A DNA stretch of 64,000 nucleotides, from the NCBI GenBank assembly GCA_960531495.1, contig OY482846.1, forward strand, positions 43,381,463 to 43,445,462, written 5' to 3'. Both the position numbers and the translations under genes were made by a program. The stretch is from Zeus faber (taxonomy: Eukaryota; Chordata; Actinopteri; Zeiformes; Zeidae). Below, piece after piece: positions 45,831 through 57,173 of the stretch (within the stretch, counting starts at the first letter, position 1; the number at the start of each line of letters is the position of its first letter). The notes beneath the pieces are model-generated. The model did no database searches and was not told where the DNA came from. It was given only the letters and a program-made list of their open reading frames with translations.

Positions 45831-46149
45831 ATCTCCCCCCTCCTTACCCACAAGTCACTTCCTCCCTCCACCTCCGTCGTGTCCTTTTCATTCCGGCGTG
45901 TTGACGTGAGCGCACTCTCAGCCGTGCTGGTCACGCGCACATTTCGGCGTAACTCGTACAGTTAGTCCAAGTTATTTGTCTGTTGTTGGTTTGAGGGTTT
46001 CTTTAAATATTATGTGGGGTTTTTTTTGGTTTATTACACGTAAAACTTTGTATATTAAAAACATATTAATATGTTTTTGTATATTAGAAAAAGTTAGTTT
46101 TCTTTGTTATTTCTTCCTCTTACTTCTGTGTATTGTAGCCTGGCCTTAG

Positions 46150-46440
46150 TCTGGAATCTCACCGTTCATTTTCGATTTCCAAGGGCCGTTACCAATGGCC
46201 GCAGACCAAAATGTCTTCAATCGGAGCGCTGAATAGACCTCCAACCAAATTAAACTTGAACCACATCTTGTCTGAAGTACAGCAAACACGTCTTTCTTAT
46301 CAACAACAGCTTTTCAGAGAAGCGACACCGTCCAGTTCGTTGAAAACTGTCACGACAGCGGATTCAACAGACTGGTCCACATCAGCTGAAAGCATCTTGG
46401 CAAGGTGCCTCAACGGCCAGACGTACTCTGCAGATTCGTC
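46150..46440 (+). repeat. R5 dispersed repeat, copy 1
   Basis: It is homologous to the reverse complement of 58735-59045. Shared phrases are 'gcagaccaaaatgtct' / 'gcggaccaaaatgtct', 'gcgctgaatagacct' / 'gcactgcatagacct', 'ctgtc(a/g)cga', 'gcggattc(a/g)acagac' and 'catcttgg(c/t)aaggtgc'. One plus-strand frame (46211-46537) crosses it; the conceptual products of both copies share TVxxADSTD and ILxRCxNGxT, hinting at a former coding sequence. Family unknown. Confidence 0.65.
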
Positions 46441-46529
46441 TGGTTCGCTGGCTAGGTTTATTGTGTGTTGCAAAATGTTCTACATTTTATTTTATTCTTT
46501 TGCCATTCTTTCTATTTTTCATTCAAATT

Positions 46530-46600
46530 ATTTTTGATGCGAGCTGCTGCAATACCACCACTTGCCTCCAGGGCTGAATAAATTATCTAATTTGTTAACC
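46530..46600 (+). mobile_element. LINE 3' tail fragment
   Basis: 'ttgatgcgagctgctgcaat' followed by 'agggctgaataaattatcta' matches the tails at 22995-23050 and 32757-32812. A T-rich stretch (46470-46530) precedes it, as is usual for this 3' end. Confidence 0.6.
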
Positions 46601-46859
46601 TGACCCTCCGTATGAGGTTGTTTCCCTATTATGCCTCATCATTATTTCGCCTTTCAGCGTTAACTCTGAGTCTGAAAATGTATTTCCTTCCCCAATACAT
46701 CTCGGGAGGTAATTTCTCGACGGTGGTTGTGCTTTACAGATGGTATTTCACTGTCTGTGTGACCTTAGATGGAGGTCAAATTTAAATTGGCCAATAAAAA
46801 GGAGTATCAAATCGACGGGTCAGAGAAAAGCAGCATCAAACCAGGCCAAACAGATGATG

Positions 46860-47884
46860 AAAATGGATGACGGGTCCAGTGCAGGTTACGTCCCGCAGGG
46901 TTCGTGAGGTTCTAAGAACAGATTGTTTGAGCGTGATCGATGGAAGGGATCGTGGTGGGGGTTTTTTTTCCCCCGAAGGTTTTTATCATTTGGTTTCCCA
47001 GCATGCACTCTGTCCTCGCCTGTTAACGATGAACGATGAACACCAGCGCCGGATTCCATCGCCGACAGCGTCAGCTCCGACCTCCACCAGTATCAGCCAC
47101 CACCTCCGCCCCCCGGTCCGATCTGATATCCGGCTCCACGACCACCGTGAATCGCTCGCCGCGTCCATCCCTCTCCGCCGGCATCAGGCTCCTCCTCCGC
47201 CCATCTCCACCAGGGTCAGGTCCAAGAGCGAATGGCCCACCAGCCTGTGGACAAGCTCTGTGCAGGTGGAAATGAGTCCATTGCAGCAACAAGTAGCTCC
47301 CGCGTCAAACGTTTCACACTTTGAGTTACTACAAAATATTCACCCAAAAACCGCTTCGATTAGAAGCCAAATCAAACTTACGATCCGTCCGCGCCGCGAC
47401 GCCGCTCCACACTCTGATGCGAGAACCTTCCCTCCCGGTGAACCGTGCTTGGTGAACACTGAACAACGTTGTCGGCTGACAGCACGCCGCCCCGCCGGCC
47501 TACAAAGAACAATAACCCCCCCCCCACCCCACCCCAAAATAAAAAGACAAAATCATCCTCCCGACAGGTAGTTTCCTGGTATCGGAGCGGACGCCTGAGC
47601 ACAACAGAGACAACAGAGGAGACGGAGACGGGGATAAACAACGTAATCTGGCTGGCGGGTGGGGGAGGGGAGGGCTCTTTTTGGGCGGCGGGAGTGATGC
47701 GCCCACCCACGGCAGGGACGTGGACGTGGACGTCTTCCCTCATTCCCGAACAACCGGGGGGAGAGGGGAAAAAAAAAATGGAGGGAGAGAGAGAGAGAGA
47801 GACAAGCCTGTCAGCGGCGTCAACGGCTGGGGGATAATCCCGGGGAAGAAGAAGAAAAAAAAAAAAAAAGAGCGAGGAAGAGAG

Positions 47885-47927
<43 letters not shown>

Positions 47928-48060
47928 ATTTTCATTGGCCTGTGTCTCGCTCCGCCGCTGCCACCGCTGCTCTAATAAGCCTGTGATGCCCCGTGCTCAC
48001 TGTCTTCTGACAGCCGCCCCCGATGACAGCTCCCGCGCTTTGCTTTCTTTATTTCTCTTT
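46860..48060. other. GC-rich stretch with purine repeats
   Basis: 46867-47571 stays open in one plus-strand frame (234 codons, arginine/proline/serine-rich). It matches no family I know, and opposite-strand frames are open too, so composition explains it. Purine tracts follow: (GA)n at 47786-47803 and GAA/A17/(GA)n at 47845-47929. 47250-47720 is CpG-rich. Confidence 0.35.
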
Positions 48061-48064
48061 TTTT

Positions 48065-49215
48065 TTTTTCCTTCTCTCCCCTCCATCTATTTTATTTCAA
48101 ACTCAGGTGCAGAAGACCTGCTCGGCTTCGCTTTGGTTTTTTTTGGTTGTTTTTCTTTTGTTTTGTTTTGTTTTTTTTTCCCCAGAAATGGAGTTGTCCA
48201 AGCAGCAAAAGAGAAACTTTTAGGGCTGGGGCCCGAAGAGATTGTTTCCTTTATTATTTATTTTAAGTGGAATTTGAAAGATTTTCATGACACACCTGGC
48301 GAGCTGATCACTGATCTATCCATCTATTTTTGTGTTCCATTAGTGACCATGTGAATGGAGCTCTCTCTGGAGCTTAAGGCAGAAACCTGTGAATGAGAAC
48401 CAAGGGCTGTGCTTTGATGGACAAGTACTGCAAATGCAATACGGTGGATAAAAAAAAAAACGATGAGAAGTTACATATGCCGAGGAGTCAAATTATTATA
48501 TTTCAAATACATCCAAACTTGATGGCACTGAAACTTTCAAGTGACGGCCCCATGCTGAAGTTGTAATGACTTGGGTAACAACTTTTTTTGGGAAAGGTTT
48601 CCATGGACGCATTTCTCTAGAGAAGGATTTGTATTGTTATATAACATTGAAAACGATAACTTCAAGGTAGAAATTTTTTTTTTTTTCCAACCAACCAAGT
48701 GTTTTGCCAATGGTGAGAAATTCTGCTTTTATTTCCAATTTTTTCCTTTTTTAAATAATAGGTGCTGGTTATTTTCATATTTAAGTTTAACGTTATATAT
48801 ATTTATATGTTTATATTATTATAAACTACTATTACACTTTTATACTCTTACTATTTCTTATATAATATTACGTATATATATATATACATATATATATATA
48901 TTTTTTTTTTTTTCATAGTATATATACACGCACACAGTATATATATTGTATCTCAAAGGAAAAAAAATGTTTTTTTATTATTTATCCAGCTTGTCAAGAT
49001 TACATTTTTTTAAGTATTTGTGGATGTTCTTATTATAATATAATGTGGTGTAGGGGTAGTGTGCTTTAAGCCACCCACATCCATGTTTGTTTACACTCGG
49101 GCTTTGACAGGACACGGCTCTCCAACCAGTAAGCAATAATGCATTCATGGGAAACTCGGAAAACTAATTTGTTTTTGAAGTGATGATGCGTTCACTTGAA
49201 CTCAGAAAAATAAAA
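48065..49215. other. T-rich and AT-rich intergenic DNA
   Basis: T-runs at 48058-48070 and 48130-48180, an (AT)n stretch at 48871-48900 followed by a T-run, and bland AT-rich sequence. No gene seen. Confidence 0.45.
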
Positions 49216-49216
49216 T

Positions 49217-49218
<2 letters not shown>

Positions 49219-49269
<51 letters not shown>
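49219..49269. repeat. (AT)n microsatellite
   Basis: About 25 AT units next to the R3 copy. Confidence 0.95.
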
Positions 49270-49271
<2 letters not shown>

Positions 49272-49294
49272 CATTTGATATAATTGTGGCGTTG

Positions 49295-49575
49295 GGGTTG
49301 TGTGGTTTAAGAGGTCACACCTCTTGCGTATGGTAATTGGGCCCGGGATCATGGTGGCTGTACGCCTGTTGATCGTCAGAACAATCAATGAGCAACTGGT
49401 AAATCACCCATCCCTGCACGCACGAGTAGAGCCTCTGTCACGACAGGTGTCCATCTGCTCCCGGCGTGGGACATCTCGCCACTGCCGACAATTAACTGGT
49501 GTGTTTGCAACATCTCTGCCTGTGTCCCTTTGTTGGAGTGCCTGAAAACGCCACTCGGGTGGTGTGTGGCAGGCG
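49295..49575 (-). repeat. R3 dispersed repeat, full-length copy
   Basis: The reverse complement reads 'ggcagctccgcctgccacac', 'cgagtggcgttttcaggcac', then 'cagatggacacctgtcgtga', 'tgggtgatttaccagttgct' and 'cagccaccatgatcccgggc', matching 9930-10195 along its length. Its inner 3' end lies against an (AT)n tract. Confidence 0.75.
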
Positions 49576-49829
49576 GAGCTGCCGCAATAATCATATCTAC
49601 TGAGCGAGGCGCTCGTAGCCTGCGTTCATGCTGCCACGGAAAAAATTTTAAAAAATCGGACATATATTAAAAAAACAATCTTCCCTTTAAGCATATCAAA
49701 CACAGGGGGGTAACAGCATCTCCTTGAAAAGACCTGTTTTGATTGATTTATTTATCTTAAGTGAGGGGGAGTCCATGCGATTAACTCTGAATCGAGGGCG
49801 AGAGACGTGGAGAGAGCACAGAGAGCAAC

Positions 49830-49897
49830 AGAACAAGAGAGAGAGAGAGAGAGAGAGAGCAACAAATGCAAGTTACCATTAGATCATAGCGCTTTTT

Positions 49898-49931
<34 letters not shown>
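49830..49931. repeat. (GA)n and (CA)n microsatellites
   Basis: (GA)n at about 49837-49859 and (CA)n at about 49899-49931, separated by 40 bases. Confidence 0.95.
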
Positions 49932-49934
<3 letters not shown>

Positions 49935-49935
<1 letters not shown>

Positions 49936-50541
49936 CAGTCCTCTGGAGAGCTGACGAGTGGGAGGACACTGACGCCAACACTGCCTCCGAAAGGATTGTG
50001 TGATACCTGCTCGTCGAACGGCGTAAGCTTTTGGAAAACGCCTTCCAGGAAGGAGATTTCGCCAAACTCTGTTTTCGGTGTATTTGCGTGGATGAGCAAA
50101 ACGCCAGGTCTTCATCTCGACATCTTTTCAAGTCTTCCCTTGTGGCCCCCGCAGGACGTAGCGTCACGAGATGGCGTCACGAGCCAGCCTTAGCATTAGC
50201 ATGTAGGCGGCGTGATGCGGGGGACGTGAACCCCGGCGGAGCAGTCATTATCAACAGACCGCGTCGTTATTCAGAAAAGTCCCACCTCTGGCCAATAATA
50301 ACGGAGTATTTCACAGAGCGTAATAATAGCGTCATAACAAGAAACATTTATTGACAACATAAACATTTGGATCGACAGTTGACATACGCTCAGCCCTACC
50401 GAGGGAATCAAACCTAATTCGCATTTTGGTCATTGCAAAAATTCCCTTCCCTTGGCTTGAAGTTCCCCCTTGAACTGGGACGACAACGATCGTACAAAAT
50501 GATCAAATAATTGCGATTGGTCAATTCAGCAAAAAAAAATA

Positions 50542-50542
<1 letters not shown>
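49935..50542. other. Intergenic DNA, no gene seen
   Basis: Mixed composition. Overlapping frames on both strands show no recognisable domain. Confidence 0.35.

Positions 50543-50634
<92 letters not shown>
50543..50634. repeat. (CA)n microsatellite, ~90 bp
   Basis: A perfect CA run preceded by an A-run and followed by a G-rich stretch (gcggggggggggg near 50655). Confidence 0.97.
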
Positions 50635-50639
<5 letters not shown>

Positions 50640-51290
50640 CTGAACGGGGTGTGGCGGGGGGGGGGGTCGCTATTAGGCGTGGGCTCCATTCCGGGGGGCT
50701 GTCAGATGGAGAGACTGATGGAGGCTGGCAGACAAGCGTTCAGGGAGGGCAACCCGTCTGGTGCGCGGCGTGGCAGCGCCAGCCGCCATCCATCTCCATT
50801 ACACCGCATCCACATGCGAGGGGGACAACTCCGCTGAGAGTGACCGGGGAGGGGATTTGTTGGGGGGTGAAAAAAAAAAGGGGTGGGGGAGGGGGGAGTT
50901 GTACTCAAGAGGTTTGCTGGATTCTTGCGACGCCGCTGTTAGGATTCGTATGGATCCACCGATACAATTGAGGAAACAGGAAAGAGCCGCCGTCCCCGAG
51001 CGCCCGCCGTCGGCGGGGGTGAGAAAATGACCGGCAATTTTCGCAGGAAATGAAGCTCTGCACCTATCGGCGGTGAACAGGTTGAGATAATTTCACTTCA
51101 TGGGGGTCGTATGACGTAAAAACAGGAAAAAGGACAAAAGAGTTCTCTCTATAAAGTTACTTCTTTAGCTCAACAAAATCCCTAGTATGAGCTATTTTTT
51201 GCAACGCAAGTAAGTTGAAGACATATTACATATTCAATGCTTGCTTAACGGTTCTCCATGTCCCATTGTATTCCCAATTTAAATATAATT
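50640..51290. other. G-rich then AT-rich intergenic DNA
   Basis: G-runs near 50655 and 50880-50900. No supported frame or transposon. Confidence 0.4.
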
Positions 51291-51292
51291 AA

Positions 51293-51438
51293 ATTCCATT
51301 ATCACAAAGTGGTTTGCGATAATGGAATGTGATAACCGATTCCAGTATCACAAACTCAAAAAGACGGGACGGAACGGGGCTTTTCAAGGAGGAAATGTTC
51401 GTCCTTGAAAAGCCCTGTTTCGCCCCGTCCCTTTGAGT
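51293..51438. repeat. Two adjacent hairpins
   Basis: Hairpin 1: attccattatc (51293-51303) pairs exactly with gataatggaat (51318-51328). Hairpin 2: 51354-51390 pairs with 51402-51438 (37-base arms, 5 mismatches, 11-base loop), with the innermost 14 bases (cttttcaagga side) perfect. They may be parts of one fold-back element. Confidence 0.88.
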
Positions 51439-51564
51439 GCACCGGCGTATGAGTGGATGGACAAGTAGCCGGTTCCGTTTCCCTCTCTCTCTCTCTCTCT
51501 CTATCTGCCAGTTGCTTTGGAAACATTATGATAAATTAAATATATCATAATCCAAATCCAATTG

Positions 51565-51627
51565 GCTGCAGCACCCCCGGGACCCCACGAGGATAAGCGG
51601 TATAGATAATGGATGGATGGATGGATA
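51565..51627 (+). mobile_element. Fish retroelement tail with (GGAT)n
   Basis: 'ggctgcagcacccccgggac', then 'gaggataagcggtatagata', then 'atggatggatggatgg' is a very common 3' end of a fish non-LTR/SINE family. Only ~60 bases are present. Confidence 0.7.
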
Positions 51628-51639
51628 ATCCAAACCCAT

Positions 51640-52105
51640 TACCTACCCGCAATCGGATAAAAGGCTATTCAGGTAAGGACTCGTTCCCCGTGTCACTCAG
51701 GAGTGAGTCACCCCGCTCTACTGTACAAATCTATATTTTGATGATTATATTAGCAATAATTGGGGGCTATATTCAACTGATCCACTCAAGCAGTCTGTGT
51801 CTGGAACCCGCACTCCGATAATTTGCTGGCAAGAACATAAAATAACTACGTTTAAATAAACAACATTTTGAGAGCTGTATTTTTAGCACAGCAACGGCAA
51901 TAACAATAATCAAATTCGGCTTGACATTTTCCCCTCTGAATGGTTGACACATTCAATGTTAATCCGGACAAACTTATATGACATTTGTTCAGACTTTGTT
52001 TGCGAAATTCTCACGTTGCAAATGGACACGTTCTTCCACTGGAATTAATTACCAAAGGCGAAAAGGAGATTTTGACATCTGTTAAAATCTGTTAATTAAT
52101 TTGAA
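51640..52105. other. AT-rich intergenic DNA
   Basis: No gene or repeat recognised before the R4 element. Confidence 0.4.
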
Positions 52106-52108
52106 CTA

Positions 52109-52895
52109 ATTAAAGCAACACTATGTAATTTTTTTACCATAAAATAACAGCTTCCAAACCATTTTGATGCTACACTGACTTAGGAATGGCACCTCTTTCA
52201 TTCGCACCCACCCTCGAACACCTGTTCTTGGACTATGTAACCTCTGTGTTCAAGTACGAAACGGGAAATGGGAAAAGTGTGTTAAGCTTTACGGCACCAT
52301 GTCACTTCCTTGATGTTTGGCACCGGTGATTACCGTTTTATTTTCCTGGTAAAATTTATGAAAAAAAAAAAATCAAAATGTCCGGCTGTAATGCTCATAC
52401 AAAACGTAGCCGCTCCACCTCCCCGACCGGGCGGCTAGTGGCGCTCCCGGCACCCACGCCTCAGCCGGCATGTGCCGACCCTTACTTTCAATGCACAACA
52501 GGGTTTGTTTCACCCTCTGACTGGCGCGTGCGAGCACATCTGCCAAGCCGAGCACATCTGCCAAGCCGAGCACATCTGCCAAGCCGAGCACATCTGGTCA
52601 CTACACCAGTAGCAGGGGGCAGACTGACCCTCTCTCCCCACGGTTCCCGGGGGAGCTGTGGACTGAGTGCTCGCTGAAGCGGCGAGGTCCGTGCAAGGGG
52701 CACTGTAACGTAGGGAACATTATAGCTGCATTTGTTACATCGAAGGTTATTAAAATGTGACGGATAACATTCAAATTTGTCCGGTAAAATGAATCATTTT
52801 CGAACACCGGACCGAGTTTGACGACAGCGGCGTAAAAGTGCAATTGCACTCAGAAACTGTAGGGGCGCCACATGCCAAGTGCCAAAAGTTATTTA
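52109..52895 (+). mobile_element. R4 MITE-like element, copy 1
   Basis: It begins with attaaagcaacactatgtaa and is homologous through ~780 bp to 54287-55057. Shared phrases are 'tacactgact', 'aatggc(a/g)cctctt', 'gatgtttggc(a/t)ccggt', 'ctcatacaaaac(g/a)tagccgc', 'ggcgaggtccgtgcaagggg', 'cggacaccggaccgagtttt'-type and 'aaagtgcaattgcac'. The right terminus is missing: it stops near 'ccaaaagtta'. No transposase frame, so non-autonomous. Confidence 0.85.
52530..52596. repeat. 18-bp tandem expansion inside R4
   Basis: Three exact units of ccaagccgagcacatctg (52543-52560, 52561-52578, 52579-52596) follow a partial unit. Copy 2 has the unit only once (near 54720), so this expanded after the copies separated. 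Confidence 0.93.
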
Positions 52896-52899
52896 TTTG

Positions 52900-54280
52900 T
52901 TAATTTTCTGAACTTCATAGACACAGTTTTAGCTGTTCTATTATTGTTCAAGCACCAAGAGTCATCCCCCAAAATATCGTCAAACTATCGATTTTGAGAT
53001 ATTCGTCCCAAAACATTGTGATATTTTATTTTGACAATACTTTTTTATGTAGCCATATTATAACAATTTATTTTCCCTTTTTTAACATTGAAATTTATTT
53101 TGTTTTTTTACGTTTGTACTAAATTCATTTTTACCTATACAGTATATTTCCCATGGCTTGTTCCACAAGAAGAAAAAATCATCGGCTTATATCACTAACA
53201 TCACGGTCAAAAGAAAAAGGTAGGAATAAAAAGTGTCTAAGAATAAGAATAAGAATCACATCTGTATTGATGTCTTCAAAAAAAAAAAAAAAAACACACG
53301 ACTTTATTCTCAGCACATTTATTCCTCCGCCACCCGCTGGAATAAAAATAAATAAATAAAGTGACTGAATTCACTTTATTCGGCGGCAAAAAGAGAAATC
53401 CCTGGGCGACAACGTACGATGCCTCCTGACAGTCGGTTTGAGTCACACTGCCGCGATGCGCATTTCCAGAATATTCCCACCGTGCTCCAGACGCATTCCA
53501 TTCAAGCCGTCGATCTGCTGAGGCAGCGACGGCGACAGGGGGCGGGAGAACTGCAGCGGGAAGAACTGCTGTTTCGTCAAAAAGAACATGCAGTTGATTG
53601 GTTGCTTTTGGAAACGGCGATTGGCGTCAGCTATTCGTCAAAGACACGTCAAGTTGTTTGATTGGTTTCCAAACTACTCAAGTTTGAACGAGTTTGAACA
53701 ATTGACGTCGCTTGATCCATCCACCAGGCCGCAAGTTTTACCGTTTCCAATAAGACTCCCCCTGTCCGTTCAGGTAAATATCCTGTAATACTTTATAATC
53801 TTTTTAGATTTTTGGAATGCGTCCAAACCACAGTGTTTGGGTGAATTATTATCGGTCCCTCGGATTTCCATGAGATTCTCGAAATGTCAAATCAATCAGG
53901 CTAAATTGACCTGTTGGCCCTCCATCCGAGGGTTCATCACTGAGCCTTGGCTCAAGCTCGAAAAAAAATGAAAGGCGTGTTTGTAAATTGTCATTACAAC
54001 AGCAACATATTTTTTTTCAGTCGGCAGAACTGCTCTGTTGCTCTTCCTCTAAACGATGGTCCAATATCGAATTTACTGTTCGGAGTGGCCACGGTATATG
54101 GAGATTTATCATGCCTAACTACACAGAAACACAACTGCAGGAGGAGGAATAAAATGCATGTTTTTAGACGTGTGTAAGATACACACATTCAATGTCATAA
54201 TGCATTAATTTACAGACATATGATAGAATAATGTCAGTGTTATTAAAAAATATTATTTTTTTTTGTACATTTGCAGATGT
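52900..54280. other. Intergenic DNA between R4 copies
   Basis: T-rich at 53030-53110 and an A-run near 53278-53293. 53400-53780 is balanced sequence with frames of no known family. No gene supported. Confidence 0.35.
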
Positions 54281-54286
54281 GATCAA

Positions 54287-55057
54287 ACTTAAAGCAAAGC
54301 TTTGCAACTTTACCTTAAGACAACTACAAAATCTTTTTGACGGTACACTGACTCATAATATGGAGAATGGCGCCTCTTTAATTCCCACCCACCCCCTGAA
54401 CACCTGGTCTTGCAGCATCTACCTTCTGTGTGAGTACGAAACCGCGGGAAAAGTGTGTTACGCTCTACGGCACTACTCCGCTCCTTTGATGTTTGGCTCC
54501 GGTAATTACCGTTTTTTTTGCCTGGTAAAATGTATATATATTAAAAAACAACTATAAATGATAAACCTTCCGGTCAAAATCGACGGTAATACAGCTCATA
54601 CAAAACATAGCCGCGCCTCCTCCCCAACGACGCGAATGAGACAGGCCTGTGGCGCGGCCCTCACTTTCATTGCACAACGGGGTTTGTTCCAATCTCTGAC
54701 TTGCGCGGGCGAGCCGATCTGCCAGGCCGAGCACATCTGGTACCTACACCGGAGGGGGAGAGAGGCAGGGGGCCGATCCTCGCGTGGGGAGAGCGTGGAC
54801 AGGGTGCTCGCTGAGGCGGCGAGGTCCGTGCAAGGGGCGCTGTAACCTAGGTGTACATCATATCTGCGTTCGTAACATAGACTGTTTTTGAAATGTGACC
54901 GATAAGGTTCACATTTGTCCGATAAAATAAATTATTCTCGGACACCGGACCGAGTTTTACGACGGCAATGTGAAGCGCAAAAAAGTGCAATTGCACCCGG
55001 AAACTGTAGAGGCATCAAATCCCAAATACCAAAAGTTACAACAAGTGCTGCTTTAAT
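54287..55057 (+). mobile_element. R4 MITE-like element, copy 2
   Basis: The right end 'aagttacaacaagtgctgct' + 'ttaat' is the inverse of the family's left end (attaaagcaacact), giving short terminal inverted repeats of ~15-25 bp. The left end (cttaaagcaaagctttgcaa) is more diverged. Same orientation as copy 1, about 2.2 kb away. Confidence 0.85.
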
Positions 55058-55059
55058 GC

Positions 55060-55835
55060 CTTTTGTTTTCTTGTTTCACTGAGCATTATTAGCGGTCCAG
55101 CCTGCAGGGTCCCCCCCTATTGTTATTGCGCTGGACGGGTGACCCAACACCCCCGTTTGTGCGGGACAGTCCCGCATTTTGACCCCTTGAAGCTTGCAAG
55201 TTGAAATGTACATCTTTATCATAGCGCAGAGGGTCAGCGCAGCAGCAGCTTTTCTGTCCCCAAACTCTCCCCGTCTTCTCCTATAGCGGGAGAGTCAGTT
55301 GCCATGGTTACAGGGACGCGCGCGCGCCGTCTCCCTCGGCCTCTGGCGGGAAAATGAGCCTTCTGAAGTTATTCATTGTGCATCTACTGAATAATTTAAC
55401 TGAGAGAATTATTTCTGAAAGTGGATTTTTATTTTGTGCAAATTATTAAAAAAAAAAATAAAAAATCCTTATTTTCGCGCATGTTCAGAAAAAAATCACC
55501 CCCCACCCCCCCGACCACCCCAGGGGTCGGGACCACAGTTTGAGAACCCCCTGATCTGGAGAAATTCAACTTCGAAGCAATATCACACTCAAATTTCACT
55601 TATTTCTCTATCAATTTCCATCCTCTCATTATCCTCTAACACTTCCATCTTCCTCCCATCCCTCCATCAACACTCTCCCGTGACGTCTCCATCTCCCCCC
55701 CCTCCCCGTCCTCCCCCGAGCACATCTGTCTTTCTTTCCTTCCTTTCTATCCCTCCGCCTATTACTTACGCTGCCAATTTATTCTCACAAACTGCAACGG
55801 AGGCAGCGAAAGAATAGATTTCCCCTCAGACAGAG
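55060..55835. other. Intergenic DNA with hAT-like end
   Basis: 55516-55555 (ggtcgggaccacagtttgag + aacccctg) is the inverse of a hAT-like terminus (caggggttctcaaactg-type), probably the right edge of a small non-autonomous element. The other end is not found. 55600-55780 is CT-rich. Confidence 0.4.
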
Positions 55836-55842
55836 GTGAAGT

Positions 55843-55863
55843 GGGGGGGGGGGGGGGGGGGGG
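55843..55863 (+). repeat. G21 homopolymer
   Basis: Twenty-one consecutive G, capable of forming a G-quadruplex. Length may be subject to sequencing error. Confidence 0.9.
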
Positions 55864-55869
55864 CGTGCC

Positions 55870-56470
55870 AGCTGGTGTGTAATCACTGTTTTAACCCCCA
55901 TCTCAGTCATTAATCATAGTCAACCAGCTCAGGACGTGATCCCGAAATCTCCGAAACACCCCACTCGCCTCGCACCCTGCGCGCCCTCACACCGACAAGC
56001 ATCTAATCAGGGAGCCTCCGGAGAGAGCGAGGCAGACACCCTGATGAACTCCAATAAGTCATCATTTAGTCAACAACCCGGACGTCCTCCACTCCTCAAA
56101 CATTTCCAATTGATCCTGACTTCTGAATCAGAAGGTCCCCGTGCCCCGCGCGTACCCCTCGTCCACCGCCGTCTCGATTCGATATTCGGGACGTACTAAA
56201 AAGTAAAAAGGCTTGATGGCTCATCGACGGGGACAAAAATATCTGTCGAGGTCGACGTCGGGCTGGTTTCAGCCGCCTCAGCGCGACCGACATTCCGCCC
56301 CCCCCGCCGCCCGAAAAACTGAGAAAGACCCGGCCCTGATTCTGACGAGCGTGAGCCCAAACTCGAAGGCTTCGCGATCGCAAACCGACTCCACCGTGGT
56401 TTCTTGTCACGCCGGCAACCTTGCGACCTCGGGACCGAAGGGCCGAAGAGCAAATTCAAAGACCCTGCAT
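55870..56470. other. Intergenic DNA, no gene seen
   Basis: GC-balanced. Overlapping frames on both strands (for example 56213-56608 plus and 56096-56498 minus) show no known domain. Confidence 0.35.
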
Positions 56471-56476
56471 GGCAAC

Positions 56477-56515
56477 GCCGCTGGTCGCCTCGTGCCACAC
56501 GAGGCGACCAGCGGC
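56477..56515. repeat. Perfect 18-bp hairpin, 3-base loop
   Basis: gccgctggtcgcctcgtg (56477-56494) and its exact inverse (56498-56515) flank CCA. High GC makes it very stable. Confidence 0.95.
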
Positions 56516-56579
56516 GGAGCGCTTTCCCCGGATCACTATCAAAAAATTGACGCGTTGTGGAAAACCCCTCGTGCTGCCT

Positions 56580-56890
56580 TCATCTGCAGCACAAGCATTA
56601 TTCTATGATATTATGGGCATATTATTGCCCCATGAAATCAAGGAACATTAATTACCTTGTATCTCAGCACTGACAGCAAACTGCTTAATTAGCGACGCAC
56701 AATGTGCAACTGTTAAATAAACAGAAAATACGTCTGGTCTCTCCAGAAGCGTCTCCGAAAAACAAATTAACTTTGGGTTTTTGGATTTCGTCACGGAGGC
56801 GGCTTCAGTTTGTGACACAGGGCGTGTTGGTTTGAAAAGTACTTTTCTTAAACAGCGACGATACAATGCGCTTAAAATAAACTTCATTAC
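56580..56890. other. Repeat-free block, possible enhancer
   Basis: It contains 'cattaattacc' (56647), 'cactgacagcaa' (56669) and 'gcttaattagcg' (56683), that is two homeodomain TAATTA/TTAATTA sites around a TGACAG core, plus 'gatattatgggcatattatt'. It resembles vertebrate homeobox-responsive enhancers; unverified. Confidence 0.3.
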
Positions 56891-57140
56891 CTAAACACCG
56901 GGCAGAGGGAGAATGAAAAGGTCAGAAGTGCGGTTTAAAAGCGCGGCTGATTATTCACATGTCAACTTCTTCCAGCCTGGCTCTTAAAGCGGCAGAGACC
57001 CTTCCGGAGGTTTGATCCCAACGAATGAGCCGGGAGGTCCGCGCTGCGAACATCTGTTTTGGGAGGAATCATGATACAAAAATGTAAAAATAAAAAATAA
57101 AAAAACATTTAGAGTTCACACCTGATCTGTGCCAGATCTG

Positions 57141-57173
57141 GGTCACTATTCAGAACATTTCTGAATAGTGACC
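57141..57173. repeat. Perfect 15-bp hairpin, 3-base loop
   Basis: ggtcactattcagaa (57141-57155) pairs exactly with ttctgaatagtgacc (57159-57173) around CAT. Confidence 0.95.

Noticed and set aside
46867..47571. 234-codon plus-strand frame
   Set aside because: Arginine/proline/serine-rich product of GC-rich sequence, no domain, and opposite-strand frames equally open.
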